A stretch of 64,000 nt of DNA from CAKRJP01 sp963658085 (lineage in GTDB: Bacteria > Bacillota > Clostridia > Lachnospirales > Lachnospiraceae): positions 1-64,000 of the forward strand of contig CAVKOU010000010.1 of assembly GCA_963658085.1 (NCBI GenBank), in the 5' to 3' direction. Of this stretch, positions 1 to 8,372 are shown piece by piece. The position numbers and the translations under genes were made by a program. Numbering within the stretch: position 1 is the stretch's first letter; every line of letters begins with the position of its first letter. A model generated the notes under the pieces. It was given only the letters and a program-made list of their open reading frames with translations. It was not told the DNA's origin and ran no database searches.

Positions 1-270
1 AGCTTTAATAGATTATCACATCTCATTTAGCTTGTCAAGAAGTTTTTTATTTTTTGTTTCAGCGATTTGTTTTCGTTTGAAACAGCTTATCTAGAATATC
101 ATGTTGTTTGACGTTTGTCAACAACTTTTTCATTCTTTTTTGCTTTCCTCATGAGCCACAGTGCTTTCCAGACTTGTCTCACGCGACAGCTTTTATAGAT
201 TACCACCCCGCCCTTGAATTGTCAATAATGTTTTTATTTTTTATTTAATTTAAACAATTTAGACAATTCA
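1..270 (-). promoter_or_regulatory. Three tandem strong promoters reading off the left edge (probable rRNA/stable RNA operon)
   Basis: Read on the minus strand, this stretch holds three sigma-70/SigA promoters, each with exactly 17 bases between boxes. The distal one has TTGACA at 220-225 and TAATCT at 197-202. The middle one has TTGACA at 116-121 and TATTCT at 93-98. The proximal one has TTGACA at 33-38 and TAATCT at 10-15. An A-rich tract resembling an UP element precedes each -35 box, and a similar AAGCT-containing sequence follows each -10 box, so the units are diverged copies about 83-104 bases apart. No coding region lies between radA and the left edge. Tandem promoters with UP elements are typical of Firmicute rRNA operons; that identity is inference because the transcript lies outside the window. 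Confidence 0.75.
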
Positions 271-291
271 ACGGCTGTTTCTTCTATTTTC

Positions 292-1650
292 TTAGATGTA
301 TTCCATAACCTCTCTGACGTTCTTTACCCCAATAAGCTCCATTCCTTCAACTGAACCTATACTTTTCATTGATACCTCCGGCAGAATACAGGTGGTAAAT
401 CCAAGCTTCTTTGCCTCTGCAACTCTCTGTTCCGGCATGGTAACACCGCGTACTTCTCCGCTAAGGCCTACTTCCCCAAAGGCAAGGAGCTGTTCGGAGA
501 TCGCACGATTTTTATAACTTGAGATAATTGCCATTACGATTCCCAGATCTGCTGCCGGCTCATTCATTCGGATTCCACCTGCAATGTTGATATAAGCATC
601 ATAATCTGACAGAGCAAGACCAATACGTTTTTCCAGAACCGCCATCAAAAGATTAATACGATTAAAGTCCACCCCAGCTGCCGTACGTCTTGGAAATCCA
701 AAATTAGTTTTACATACCAAGGCCTGAATCTCCATAAGCATAGGTCTGGTTCCTTCCATGGCACAGGCTACCACAGATCCTGATGCATTCTCCGGCCTTC
801 CGCTGAGCATAAATTCAGAAGGATTTTCCACCTCCACAAGGCCTGTTTTTTGCATCTCAAAAACACCTATTTCATTCGTGGATCCGAAACGGTTTTTTAC
901 ACCTCTGAGAATTCGATAGGATGCATGGCGATCTCCTTCAAAATATAATACAGTGTCCACCATGTGTTCCAGTACTCTTGGCCCTGCTACAGTTCCCTCC
1001 TTGGTTACATGTCCTACAATAAAGATCGATACATTAAGGCCCTTTGCCAACTGCATAAATATATTGGTAGATTCCCGCACCTGAGATACACTTCCCGGAG
1101 CTGATGTCACCTCTTCGTTAAACATAGTCTGTATAGAGTCAATGATCACTACCTCTGGTTTAAAAGATTCTATCGTATCCCGAATAATCCCCAAATTGGT
1201 TTCACATAAAAGATAAAGAGATTCCGAAAAATCTCCCATACGGTTCGCCCGAAGTTTAATCTGTCTTAGTGATTCCTCCCCGGAAATATAAAGCACCTTT
1301 TTCTCTTGATCTGCCAATTTCCTACATACCTGAAGAAGAAGGGTAGACTTCCCAATTCCCGGATCTCCTCCCACAAGAACTAGAGACCCAGGAACGATGC
1401 CTCCGCCTAAGACTCGGTCTAGTTCCCCGATTCCGGTCTTCGTCCTCTCGTCCTGATTAATTTCTACACTCTTAAGAGTGACAGGAGTAGTCTGTTCTTT
1501 TCTGCGGCTTACTGTTGCAGTAGAACCTGTAGATATTTTTTCCTCCACAAAGGTATTCCACTCCTTACACATAGGACACTGCCCCAGCCACTTTCGCTCC
1601 TCATGTCCGCAATTTTGACAAAAATATACTGTTTTATTTGCCTTTGCCAT
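292..1650 (-). CDS. radA: DNA repair protein RadA
   Basis: RadA (Sms) is a RecA-related, DnaB-like motor that acts with RecA in branch migration during homologous recombination and repair. The 452-residue protein has the full family layout: an N-terminal C4 zinc finger (Cys11, 14, 25, 28), a Walker A motif GGDPGIGKST at about 94-103, the RadA signature KNRFG at about 252-256, and a C-terminal Lon-like (S16-type) domain. Length is normal for the family. The ATG has a GAGAGGGA ribosome site a few bases upstream. The stop is followed within 70 bases by strong promoters in the same direction, and I see no clear terminator between them. Upstream is a 176-base gap carrying a hairpin. Confidence 0.97.
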   Translation of the reverse strand: MAKANKTVYFCQNCGHEERKWLGQCPMCKEWNTFVEEKISTGSTATVSRRKEQTTPVTLKSVEINQDERTKTGIGELDRVLGGGIVPGSLVLVGGDPGIGKSTLLLQVCRKLADQEKKVLYISGEESLRQIKLRANRMGDFSESLYLLCETNLGIIRDTIESFKPEVVIIDSIQTMFNEEVTSAPGSVSQVRESTNIFMQLAKGLNVSIFIVGHVTKEGTVAGPRVLEHMVDTVLYFEGDRHASYRILRGVKNRFGSTNEIGVFEMQKTGLVEVENPSEFMLSGRPENASGSVVACAMEGTRPMLMEIQALVCKTNFGFPRRTAAGVDFNRINLLMAVLEKRIGLALSDYDAYINIAGGIRMNEPAADLGIVMAIISSYKNRAISEQLLAFGEVGLSGEVRGVTMPEQRVAEAKKLGFTTCILPEVSMKSIGSVEGMELIGVKNVREVMEYI

Positions 1651-1689
1651 CGATTCCCTCTCTAATCTTCATAGATTTTTCTAAACAGA

Positions 1690-1716
1690 TAAGAGCCGCA
1701 AAATTTGCAGCTCTTA
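1690..1716 (-). terminator. Hairpin between the small conserved gene and radA
   Basis: Near-perfect inverted repeat TAAGAGC-GCAAA / TTTGC-GCTCTTA with one internal mismatch. It lies 40 bases before the radA start and about 110 bases after the upstream gene. On neither strand is it followed by a clean U tract, so it may be a weak terminator, a processing hairpin or part of the radA leader rather than a classical terminator. The flank at 1770-1800 is built of repeated TATATAATT-like units. Confidence 0.4.
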
Positions 1717-1826
1717 CCCTAAAACTTATTATTTTTGCAACTATGTTAAGATACTCCCACATGATCTTATATAATTTTATATAATTCTATATAATTCAAG
1801 AAATCTTATGGAATTTTAAATGTAAA

Positions 1827-2240
1827 CTATCTCTTCTGAATTTTGATCTCTACAGACTTGTCTGTATCAAGCTCTGCACTGACACTAAGCTTACCTGTAA
1901 GGTTTGTCATCATATCTCCGACATTGACACCATCCATAAATACAACATACTCGCTATCGTCTTCAACACCAACTGTAAACTGAGCATCTGAAGCTCCGGA
2001 TACCTTAAAGCTTACTTCATTCTCTGTAGCCTTAAAATTCTCTACGGTAGTTCCCGGTACAGACTCATAAACAAACATTCCATTCTTCTCTAATTTGGTA
2101 ATGCCTGAAAATGTCTTTACTTTATACAGATCTCCCTGGAATTCGAAATCCTCTAACTTTGTCTTACTTGGTAATGTGTAATCTCCAAAGCTCAGAGTTC
2201 CATCTGCTTCTGCTCTTAATAGTTCCTTTACAACTGCCAT
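1827..2240 (-). CDS. Conserved protein of unknown function (often labelled 'endosialidase' in Lachnospiraceae)
   Basis: A 137-residue soluble protein with no signal peptide or membrane segment. The composition is acidic and predicted mostly beta (alternating hydrophobic and charged residues in the C-terminal half). I recognise the sequence type as a conserved Lachnospiraceae family that databases sometimes call endosialidase; nothing in the sequence resembles a sialidase (no Asp-box repeats, no beta-propeller length), so I would not transfer that name. The start has an excellent AGGAGGAGAA ribosome site. The gene begins 53 bases after clpC on the same strand, so it may be co-transcribed with gntR-clpC. 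Confidence 0.75.
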   Translation of the reverse strand: MAVVKELLRAEADGTLSFGDYTLPSKTKLEDFEFQGDLYKVKTFSGITKLEKNGMFVYESVPGTTVENFKATENEVSFKVSGASDAQFTVGVEDDSEYVVFMDGVNVGDMMTNLTGKLSVSAELDTDKSVEIKIQKR

Positions 2241-2293
2241 TGTATTCTCCTCCTAGGGTATTTTTTCTGGTCTTATTTTACTCTAAATCATTT

Positions 2294-4732
2294 CTAATTT
2301 GTAGCTTTTGTTTCAAATTTAATTGCTTTTTTATGAATACCGACAACCACTTCTGTGCCACTGGTAATATTGCCATTTAAAATTTCTTCTGCTAACAGAT
2401 CTTCCAATTGGCTTTGCACAGCACGCCTTAAAGGTCTGGCTCCGTATTTTTGATCGGTACCGGTTTCTACTATATGCTTCTTTACAGAATCTCTGATAGT
2501 AAGAGTAATATTAAGCTGCTCCTTCGCTCTCTTAATAAGATCTCCACACAGAAGAGAAACAATCTTCTTCATCTGTTCTTCTGTCAGCGGCTTAAATACC
2601 AGCACCTCATCAATACGATTCAAAAATTCCGGTCGGAAAATAAGCTTTACTTCCCGCATAACATTGTCTTTCATGCGCTTATAATCTCCTGCCGGATCTG
2701 CCTGGGCATGAAATCCCAATTTCTTTGGATCAATGATGGCCTGAGCTCCTGCATTGGATGTCATAACGATAACGGTATTGCTAAAATCTACTTTTCTTCC
2801 GTGAGAATCGGTAATATGTCCGTCATCCAATACTTGCAATAAAATATTGAAAACGTCCGGATGCGCCTTCTCGATCTCATCAAAAAGTACAACAGAATAA
2901 GGGTGCCGTCTCACCTGTTCGCTTAGCTGTCCCCCATCGTCGTGTCCTACGTATCCCGGAGGGGAACCGATCATCTTAGAAACACTGTGTTTTTCCATAT
3001 ATTCCGACATATCCACCCGAATCATAGAATCTTCCGTTCCAAACAAAGCCTCAGAAAGTGCCTTTGATAGTTCTGTTTTACCAACACCGGTAGGTCCCAA
3101 GAATAAAAAAGAACCTATTGGACGTTTTGGATCTTTTAGTCCTATACGGCCTCTTTTTACAGCCTTAGATACTGCCGTTACAGCCTCATCCTGTCCTACA
3201 ACACGTTTATGAAGCTCTCTCTCCAAATTCTTTAACCGCTCTGTATCAGACTGAGAAATTTTTTGTACCGGTATATTGGTCCACTGAGAAATAACGGCCG
3301 CAATATCTTCCTCTCCCACAGAGATCATAGCTGTATCACACTTCTTCCGGAAGCGTTTCTTGGTCTGATCTAATTTCTTCTGGGTTTGCTGAATCTGCTT
3401 TTTGATCGTGGAAGCGGATGTCAAGTCACCATTTTTAATTGCAGACTCAAACTCTCCCTTTAAGCTTTCCAGTTCCTTCTCGTAAATATAGATGGTCTCC
3501 GGAACCTTAAATCCTCGCAGTCCTGCCCTGGCGCAGGCTTCATCCAACACATCAATGGCCTTATCCGGCAAATATCTGTCATTTACAAAGCGAGCCGTCA
3601 ATGTAACCGCCGTCTCAAGGGCATCCTCTTCAATCGATACGTCGTGGTGCTCTTCATATTTTAGCTTTAACCCCTGAAGGATTTCCAGACATAGTTCTTT
3701 TGATGGCTCTTCCACGGTAATCGGCTGAAATCTACGCTCTAGAGCTGCGTCTTTTTCAATATATTTTCGATATTCCTCTATCGTGGTTGCTCCGATCAAT
3801 TGAATCTCACCTCTAGCCAGGGATGGCTTTAAAATATTGGCAGCATCCATAGCTCCCTCGGCACCACCTGCACCGATAATCGTATGGATCTCATCCAAAA
3901 ACAGAATAATATTTCCGGAGGCTTTTACTTCTCTTAACATGCGCTTCATGCGCTCCTCGAATTCTCCCCGGTACTTAGATCCTGCCACAAGAGCCGCCAA
4001 ATCCAGAGTATAAATCCGCTTATTCTTCATATGTTCCGGAACGATACCCTCTGCAATCTGAGCAGCCAACCCTTCAATCACCGCCGTCTTTCCTACTCCC
4101 GGTTCTCCGATCATACAAGGGTTATTCTTTGTTCTTCGACTTAATACCTGCATCAATCGATGGATCTCTTTTTCTCTGCCGATCACAGGATCCAGTTTCC
4201 CTTCCTCTGCCTTAGCGGTAAGATCCGTAGCATATTGCTCCATAATACCGCCTCTTCCGGCACCTAACTGAGACTCCTCCTGGTAGCTTCTGGGATCGAT
4301 ACCTAAGACTTCCAAAACGTCAGAAAAAATCTTTTGAATATCAATATTCAAAGTCATCAAAGTTCTTGCAGCCACACAGTCCACATCCCGAAGAAGGGCC
4401 AGAAGCATATGCTCGGTTCCGATTTCTTTTGATCCGGAACGTGTAGCCTCATCCTTACTCTCCTCCAAAATGCAGGCAAGTCTTGGGCTCCTTTCGGGAC
4501 GAACTCTCTTTTTCTCCGGATGTTCTTTTGCAGGAGACAATAGCTCTTCTACGACTTTTAAAACTTTTTCTTCCTCTACTTTATTATCCGACAAGATCTG
4601 TCCTGCCACTCCTGTATAATTGCGGCAAAGACCTAGGAGAAGATGTTCTGTTCCTATATAAGGATGTTTCAACTTAGCCGCAATTTTTCCGGCGTAATCT
4701 AACACCTGCTTCGCCTGCTCTGTATATTTCAT
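2294..4732 (-). CDS. clpC: ATP-dependent Clp protease ATPase subunit ClpC
   Basis: HSP100 unfoldase that feeds damaged or tagged proteins to the ClpP peptidase. The 812-residue protein shows two Clp_N repeats (about 1-145), a first AAA+ domain with Walker A GEPGVGKT at about 209-216, a middle domain with a charged helical (UVR-like) stretch, a second AAA+ domain with Walker A GPTGVGKT, a ClpP-docking loop with an LGF tripeptide (KKLGFHA), and the C-terminal D2-small domain. Length is normal for ClpC. The ATG directly abuts the stop codon of the GntR-type gene (TAAATG), so the two are certainly one operon. The usual Bacillus partners ctsR, mcsA and mcsB are absent from this locus. Confidence 0.97.
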   Translation of the reverse strand: MKYTEQAKQVLDYAGKIAAKLKHPYIGTEHLLLGLCRNYTGVAGQILSDNKVEEEKVLKVVEELLSPAKEHPEKKRVRPERSPRLACILEESKDEATRSGSKEIGTEHMLLALLRDVDCVAARTLMTLNIDIQKIFSDVLEVLGIDPRSYQEESQLGAGRGGIMEQYATDLTAKAEEGKLDPVIGREKEIHRLMQVLSRRTKNNPCMIGEPGVGKTAVIEGLAAQIAEGIVPEHMKNKRIYTLDLAALVAGSKYRGEFEERMKRMLREVKASGNIILFLDEIHTIIGAGGAEGAMDAANILKPSLARGEIQLIGATTIEEYRKYIEKDAALERRFQPITVEEPSKELCLEILQGLKLKYEEHHDVSIEEDALETAVTLTARFVNDRYLPDKAIDVLDEACARAGLRGFKVPETIYIYEKELESLKGEFESAIKNGDLTSASTIKKQIQQTQKKLDQTKKRFRKKCDTAMISVGEEDIAAVISQWTNIPVQKISQSDTERLKNLERELHKRVVGQDEAVTAVSKAVKRGRIGLKDPKRPIGSFLFLGPTGVGKTELSKALSEALFGTEDSMIRVDMSEYMEKHSVSKMIGSPPGYVGHDDGGQLSEQVRRHPYSVVLFDEIEKAHPDVFNILLQVLDDGHITDSHGRKVDFSNTVIVMTSNAGAQAIIDPKKLGFHAQADPAGDYKRMKDNVMREVKLIFRPEFLNRIDEVLVFKPLTEEQMKKIVSLLCGDLIKRAKEQLNITLTIRDSVKKHIVETGTDQKYGARPLRRAVQSQLEDLLAEEILNGNITSGTEVVVGIHKKAIKFETKATN

Positions 4733-5113
4733 TTATTTTCTGTCCTTTCCGTACCCATCATAAATTTCATCTACTAAGAGATGTACCTCTTCTCTGGTAA
4801 TATTCTTACAGCTTCCTCTTGCCAGCAACAATTCCAGGGTATCTTTTAATTTCAACAGATCTCTGGCCTTATCCATATCTAGAGAAATCACTGCTCCTCT
4901 TCTTCGATCCAGCTGAATAAATCCTTCCTGGCGAAGCATGGAATAAGCCTTGTTCACAGTATGCATGTTAATGCCTGCCATATCCGCCATCTGTCTCACG
5001 GAGGGAAGCACATCCCCCTCTCTGAGGACATCCGTGGCAATCCCCATTATGATCTGATTTTGAATCTGCACATAAATGGCTTCATCACTATGAAAATCAA
5101 TTTCTATTATCAT
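4733..5113 (-). CDS. GntR-family (YtrA-type) transcriptional regulator
   Basis: A 126-residue regulator with an N-terminal GntR winged helix (motif LPSVRQMADMAGINMHTVNKAY at about 36-57) and only a short C-terminal helix pair. The small effector region is characteristic of the YtrA subfamily. It is the first gene of a two-gene operon with clpC and is translationally coupled to it. Position and a palindrome on the promoter (5139-5153) suggest autoregulation and control of clpC, in the place that CtsR takes in Bacillus; that role is inference. YtrA-type regulators more often accompany ABC transporters, so pairing with clpC is notable. Confidence 0.92.
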   Translation of the reverse strand: MIIEIDFHSDEAIYVQIQNQIIMGIATDVLREGDVLPSVRQMADMAGINMHTVNKAYSMLRQEGFIQLDRRRGAVISLDMDKARDLLKLKDTLELLLARGSCKNITREEVHLLVDEIYDGYGKDRK

Positions 5114-5138
5114 ACAATCACCAACCTTATCTCACGGC

Positions 5139-5180
5139 ATGTGTTCTACACATTGTAGCATAGGGGTTCCTCAGATGCAA
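5139..5180 (-). promoter_or_regulatory. gntR-clpC promoter with palindromic operator candidate
   Basis: On the minus strand a -35 box TTGCAT (5175-5180) is separated by 17 bases from a -10 box TACAAT (5152-5157). A perfect 6-base inverted repeat with a 3-base centre, ATGTGT-TCT-ACACAT (5139-5153), starts within the -10 box and covers the transcription start region. A dimeric winged-helix repressor bound there would block initiation. The encoded GntR protein is the obvious candidate; this is inferred from position. Confidence 0.65.
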
Positions 5181-5205
5181 GAAGGCAGTCAGATGAAAAA
5201 GGGGC

Positions 5206-5248
5206 AAAAAACAGACGAAAGGCGCAGTTCCATACCCAGAACTGCACC
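5206..5248 (-). terminator. purD terminator, probably bidirectional
   Basis: Stem GGTGCAGTTC / GAACTGCGCC (5221-5248) with one wobble or mismatch. On the minus strand, which is that of purD, it is followed by TTTCGTCTGTTTTTT. On the plus strand it is followed by TTTTTATTTG. It lies 33 bases after the purD stop and separates the purine genes from gntR-clpC. Confidence 0.8.
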
Positions 5249-5280
5249 TTTTTATTTGCATAAAAATGTATATGTTTCTC

Positions 5281-6552
5281 TTAAGCCTCGTCAATGGCTT
5301 TTCCGATATCATGACGCATATACTTGTTTGCGAACTCTACCCACTCGGTAGCAGCATAAGCATTAGCTCTTGCTTCTTTAAGATCTGCACCCTTAGCAGT
5401 CACTCCAAGGACACGTCCTCCGTTTGTAACAATCTTATCTCCATCAAACTTGGTTCCTGCATGGAAGCAATAGTAACCCTCATGCTTCTTAAATTCGTCC
5501 AAGCCTGTGATTTCAAGACCCTTGTCATATTTTACAGGATATCCTTCACTGGCCAAAACCACACATACCGCTGCATTATCCTCAAACTGCAAGTCGATCT
5601 GATCCAAGGTTCCATCAATACAAGCCTCAGCCACTTCTACAAGATCATTCTTCATACGAGGAAGTACCACTTGCGCTTCCGGATCACCAAATCTGGCATT
5701 GTATTCCAATACCTTTGGTCCTTCCTCTGTAAGCATCAATCCAAAGAAAATAATTCCCTTGAATTCTCTTCCCTCTGCTTTCATGGCATCTACCGTTGCC
5801 TGATAAATATATTTCTTGCAGAATGCATCTACTTCTTCTGTATAGAAGGGACTCGGAGAGAAAGTTCCCATTCCTCCGGTATTTAACCCGGTATCTCCAT
5901 CTCCGGCTCTCTTGTGATCCTGCGCGGAAGTCATGGTTTTGATGGTCTTTCCATCTACGAAGGAGAGAACAGATACTTCTCTACCTGTCATAAATTCTTC
6001 CACTACCATCTCGTTACCTGCAGAGCCAAATTTCTTATCCAGCATAATTTCCTTTACACCGGCCTTTGCTTCCTCCAGGGTATTGCAAATCAATACACCT
6101 TTTCCAAGCGCTAATCCATCCGCCTTTAATACAATTGGCATCTTTGCAGTTTCCAGATAGGCAAGGGCTTTTTCAGGATCTGTAAAGTTCTCGTAAGCTG
6201 CGGTAGGAATGTTATACTTTTTCATCAAATCTTTGGAGAATGCCTTTGATCCTTCTAAAATTGCCGCATTCTTTCTAGGTCCGAAGGTACGGATTCCGGC
6301 TGCTTCCAGCTGATCTACCAAACCGCCTACCAAAGGATCATCCATACCAACGATAACTAAATCTACGGATTGTTCCTTTGCAAAGTCAACTAATTTATCA
6401 AATTCCATAGCTCCGATAGCTACACATTCTGCATACTCCGCAATTCCTGCATTTCCCGGTGCGCAATAGATTTTCTCTACTTTATCACTCTTTGCCACAC
6501 TCATGGCAATGGCATGCTCACGTCCACCGCTTCCAACAATTAATACCTTCAT
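5281..6552 (-). CDS. purD: Phosphoribosylamine-glycine ligase (GAR synthetase)
   Basis: Second step of de novo purine synthesis: 5-phosphoribosylamine + glycine + ATP to GAR. The 423-residue protein has the N-terminal GARS fold (MKVLIVGSGGREHAIA), the ATP-grasp core with LKADGLALGKGV, the signature RFGDPEAQ, and the C-terminal GARS domain. Length is standard. It is the last gene of a purE-purM-purN-purD run, separated from purN by 81 bases, and ends at a good terminator. A strong AGGAGGAAAAC ribosome site precedes the ATG. Confidence 0.97.
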   Translation of the reverse strand: MKVLIVGSGGREHAIAMSVAKSDKVEKIYCAPGNAGIAEYAECVAIGAMEFDKLVDFAKEQSVDLVIVGMDDPLVGGLVDQLEAAGIRTFGPRKNAAILEGSKAFSKDLMKKYNIPTAAYENFTDPEKALAYLETAKMPIVLKADGLALGKGVLICNTLEEAKAGVKEIMLDKKFGSAGNEMVVEEFMTGREVSVLSFVDGKTIKTMTSAQDHKRAGDGDTGLNTGGMGTFSPSPFYTEEVDAFCKKYIYQATVDAMKAEGREFKGIIFFGLMLTEEGPKVLEYNARFGDPEAQVVLPRMKNDLVEVAEACIDGTLDQIDLQFEDNAAVCVVLASEGYPVKYDKGLEITGLDEFKKHEGYYCFHAGTKFDGDKIVTNGGRVLGVTAKGADLKEARANAYAATEWVEFANKYMRHDIGKAIDEA

Positions 6553-6633
6553 GTTTTCCTCCTGTAAATTCAGACAGCTACGTAATTGTAATTCACGCGT
6601 TTCGTTATCAATGTCCAGATAATTCTCTATAAT

Positions 6634-7257
6634 CTATAAGATGACGATCTTTCCATCTTCTACCTTCACCTTGTTATTTGCGATTAGGTCAATGGCCTTT
6701 GGAAGGATCTTCCACTCTGCCTGCTCCATTACCCGAAGCTGCAATTCCTTAGGGGTATCTCCCTGGCATACTTCCACAGCCTTCTGCAAAATAATCGGCC
6801 CCGTATCTGTTCCCTCATCCACAAAATGTACGGTAGCTCCCACCACCTTTACTCCTCGCTCTAAAGCCGCCTCGTGAACCTTAAGTCCATAATAGCCGGT
6901 TCCGCAAAAAGATGGAATCAAGGACGGATGGATATTGATGATACGATTTCTGTATTTTTCGATCATAGTCGGTGGTATAACCACCAAGAATCCTGCCAAT
7001 ACAATGAGATCAGGTTTTAACTTATCCAGTTCTTCTAAAAATGCCTGGTTAAAGGCATCCCTATTTTCAAAATCCTTTGGAGAAATACAGATTCCCGGGA
7101 TATTATGCTTTGCCGCACGCTCCAAGGCATAAGCTCCCTTGTTGTTGCTGATCACTCCTGCAATTTTCGTATTTGTGATAGTTCCATTCTCCACGCCGTC
7201 AATAATAGCCTGAAGATTAGTTCCTCCTCCGGATACCAGAACAACAACATTTAACAT
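6634..7257 (-). CDS. purN: Phosphoribosylglycinamide formyltransferase (GART)
   Basis: Transfers a formyl group from 10-formyl-THF to GAR, third step of purine synthesis. The 207-residue protein starts MLNVVVLVSGGGTNLQA and carries the catalytic set: Asn-Ile-His in NIHPSLIP, and Asp in HFVDEGTDTGP. Length is typical of the monofunctional enzyme. The start overlaps the end of purM by 7 bases, so the two are translationally coupled. Confidence 0.97.
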   Translation of the reverse strand: MLNVVVLVSGGGTNLQAIIDGVENGTITNTKIAGVISNNKGAYALERAAKHNIPGICISPKDFENRDAFNQAFLEELDKLKPDLIVLAGFLVVIPPTMIEKYRNRIINIHPSLIPSFCGTGYYGLKVHEAALERGVKVVGATVHFVDEGTDTGPIILQKAVEVCQGDTPKELQLRVMEQAEWKILPKAIDLIANNKVKVEDGKIVIL

Positions 7258-8276
7258 AATGTTACTCCCTTTTCTCCGGCTTCAATATGTCCAACTACAT
7301 ATGGCTTGTCACCGGCTTCCTCGATGGCTTTCATGGTAGCATCTACATCTGTAGGATCTACGGCCACGATCATTCCAAGTCCCATGTTGAAGGTGTTATA
7401 CATCATCTGCTCTGCAATGTCACCTTTCTTTGCTAAAAGTTTGAAGATTGGTGGAATGTCATAGCTGTCTTTTTTAATCACGGCATGGGTTCCATCAACC
7501 AGCATACGAGGTACGTTCTCATAGAAACCACCACCTGTAATATGGCTGCAAGCCTTTACGGTTACTCCTGCCTTCTTAATACTCTTAAGAGCCTGAACAT
7601 AAATTCTTGTTGGCTCGATCAAAGCCTCTCCCAAAGTCTTTCCTAATTCGTCATAATAAGTATCCAAGGATTCCTTTGTCATATCGAATACACTTCTTAC
7701 CAAAGAAAATCCGTTGCTGTGCACACCGGAAGATGCCATTCCAATCAGCACATCTCCCTCTTTCAAATGCTCACCGGTGATCAAATCCTTCTTATCCACA
7801 ACACCTACTGCAAATCCGGCAAGGTCATACTCTTCCTCCGGCATAAGTCCCGGATGCTCTGCGGTCTCTCCACCGATCAGGGCTGCATCCGACTGAAGGC
7901 ATCCTTCTGCTACACCACTTACGATTGTAGCAATCTTTTCCGGGTAGTTCTTTCCACATGCAATATAATCCAAGAAAAACAGTGGCTCTCCACCTGCACA
8001 TGCAATATCATTGACACACATTGCAACTGCATCGATACCAATGGTATCATGCTTATCCATAACGAATGCTAATTTCACCTTCGTTCCGCATCCATCTGTA
8101 CCAGATAACAATACAGGTTCTTCCATATCTTTGATCTTATCCAGGGAGAATGCTCCTGAAAATCCGCCCAGTCCCCCAAGGACCTCCGGACGCATGGTTT
8201 TCTTTACATGTTCTTTCATAAGCTCTACTGACTTGTAACCAGCCTCAATATCAACGCCTGCTTTCTTGTAATCCAT
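7251..8276 (-). CDS. purM: Phosphoribosylformylglycinamidine cyclo-ligase (AIR synthetase)
   Basis: Closes the imidazole ring of the purine precursor using ATP. I chose the start MDYKKAGVDIEAGYKS (341 residues) because it has a GGAGAC ribosome site and matches the family N terminus. The frame stays open upstream to an ATG at 8348, but that 24-residue extension is not family-like. Family motifs are visible: GLGGFSGAF, SGTDGCGTK, GGETAEHPG and SHITGGG. The AIRS N-terminal domain is followed by the AIRS_C domain. Confidence 0.96.
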   Translation of the reverse strand: MDYKKAGVDIEAGYKSVELMKEHVKKTMRPEVLGGLGGFSGAFSLDKIKDMEEPVLLSGTDGCGTKVKLAFVMDKHDTIGIDAVAMCVNDIACAGGEPLFFLDYIACGKNYPEKIATIVSGVAEGCLQSDAALIGGETAEHPGLMPEEEYDLAGFAVGVVDKKDLITGEHLKEGDVLIGMASSGVHSNGFSLVRSVFDMTKESLDTYYDELGKTLGEALIEPTRIYVQALKSIKKAGVTVKACSHITGGGFYENVPRMLVDGTHAVIKKDSYDIPPIFKLLAKKGDIAEQMMYNTFNMGLGMIVAVDPTDVDATMKAIEEAGDKPYVVGHIEAGEKGVTLC

Positions 8277-8372
8277 AATTGTCTCCTTATGTATGATTAT
8301 GATGATGTTGTATAGGGATTGTTTTTTTATTTCTAAAAAATCATCCAATCCCAGAATTTCAAACTTTATTAT

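Noticed and set aside
103..130. Stem-loop GTTGTTTGAC/GTCAACAAC plus T run on the plus strand as a terminator
   Set aside because: No plus-strand gene precedes it, and the same bases are better explained as the -35 box and UP tract of a minus-strand promoter.
8277..8348. Longer purM start with an Ile-rich 24-residue leader
   Set aside because: No ribosome site and no family similarity; the downstream ATG has GGAGAC.
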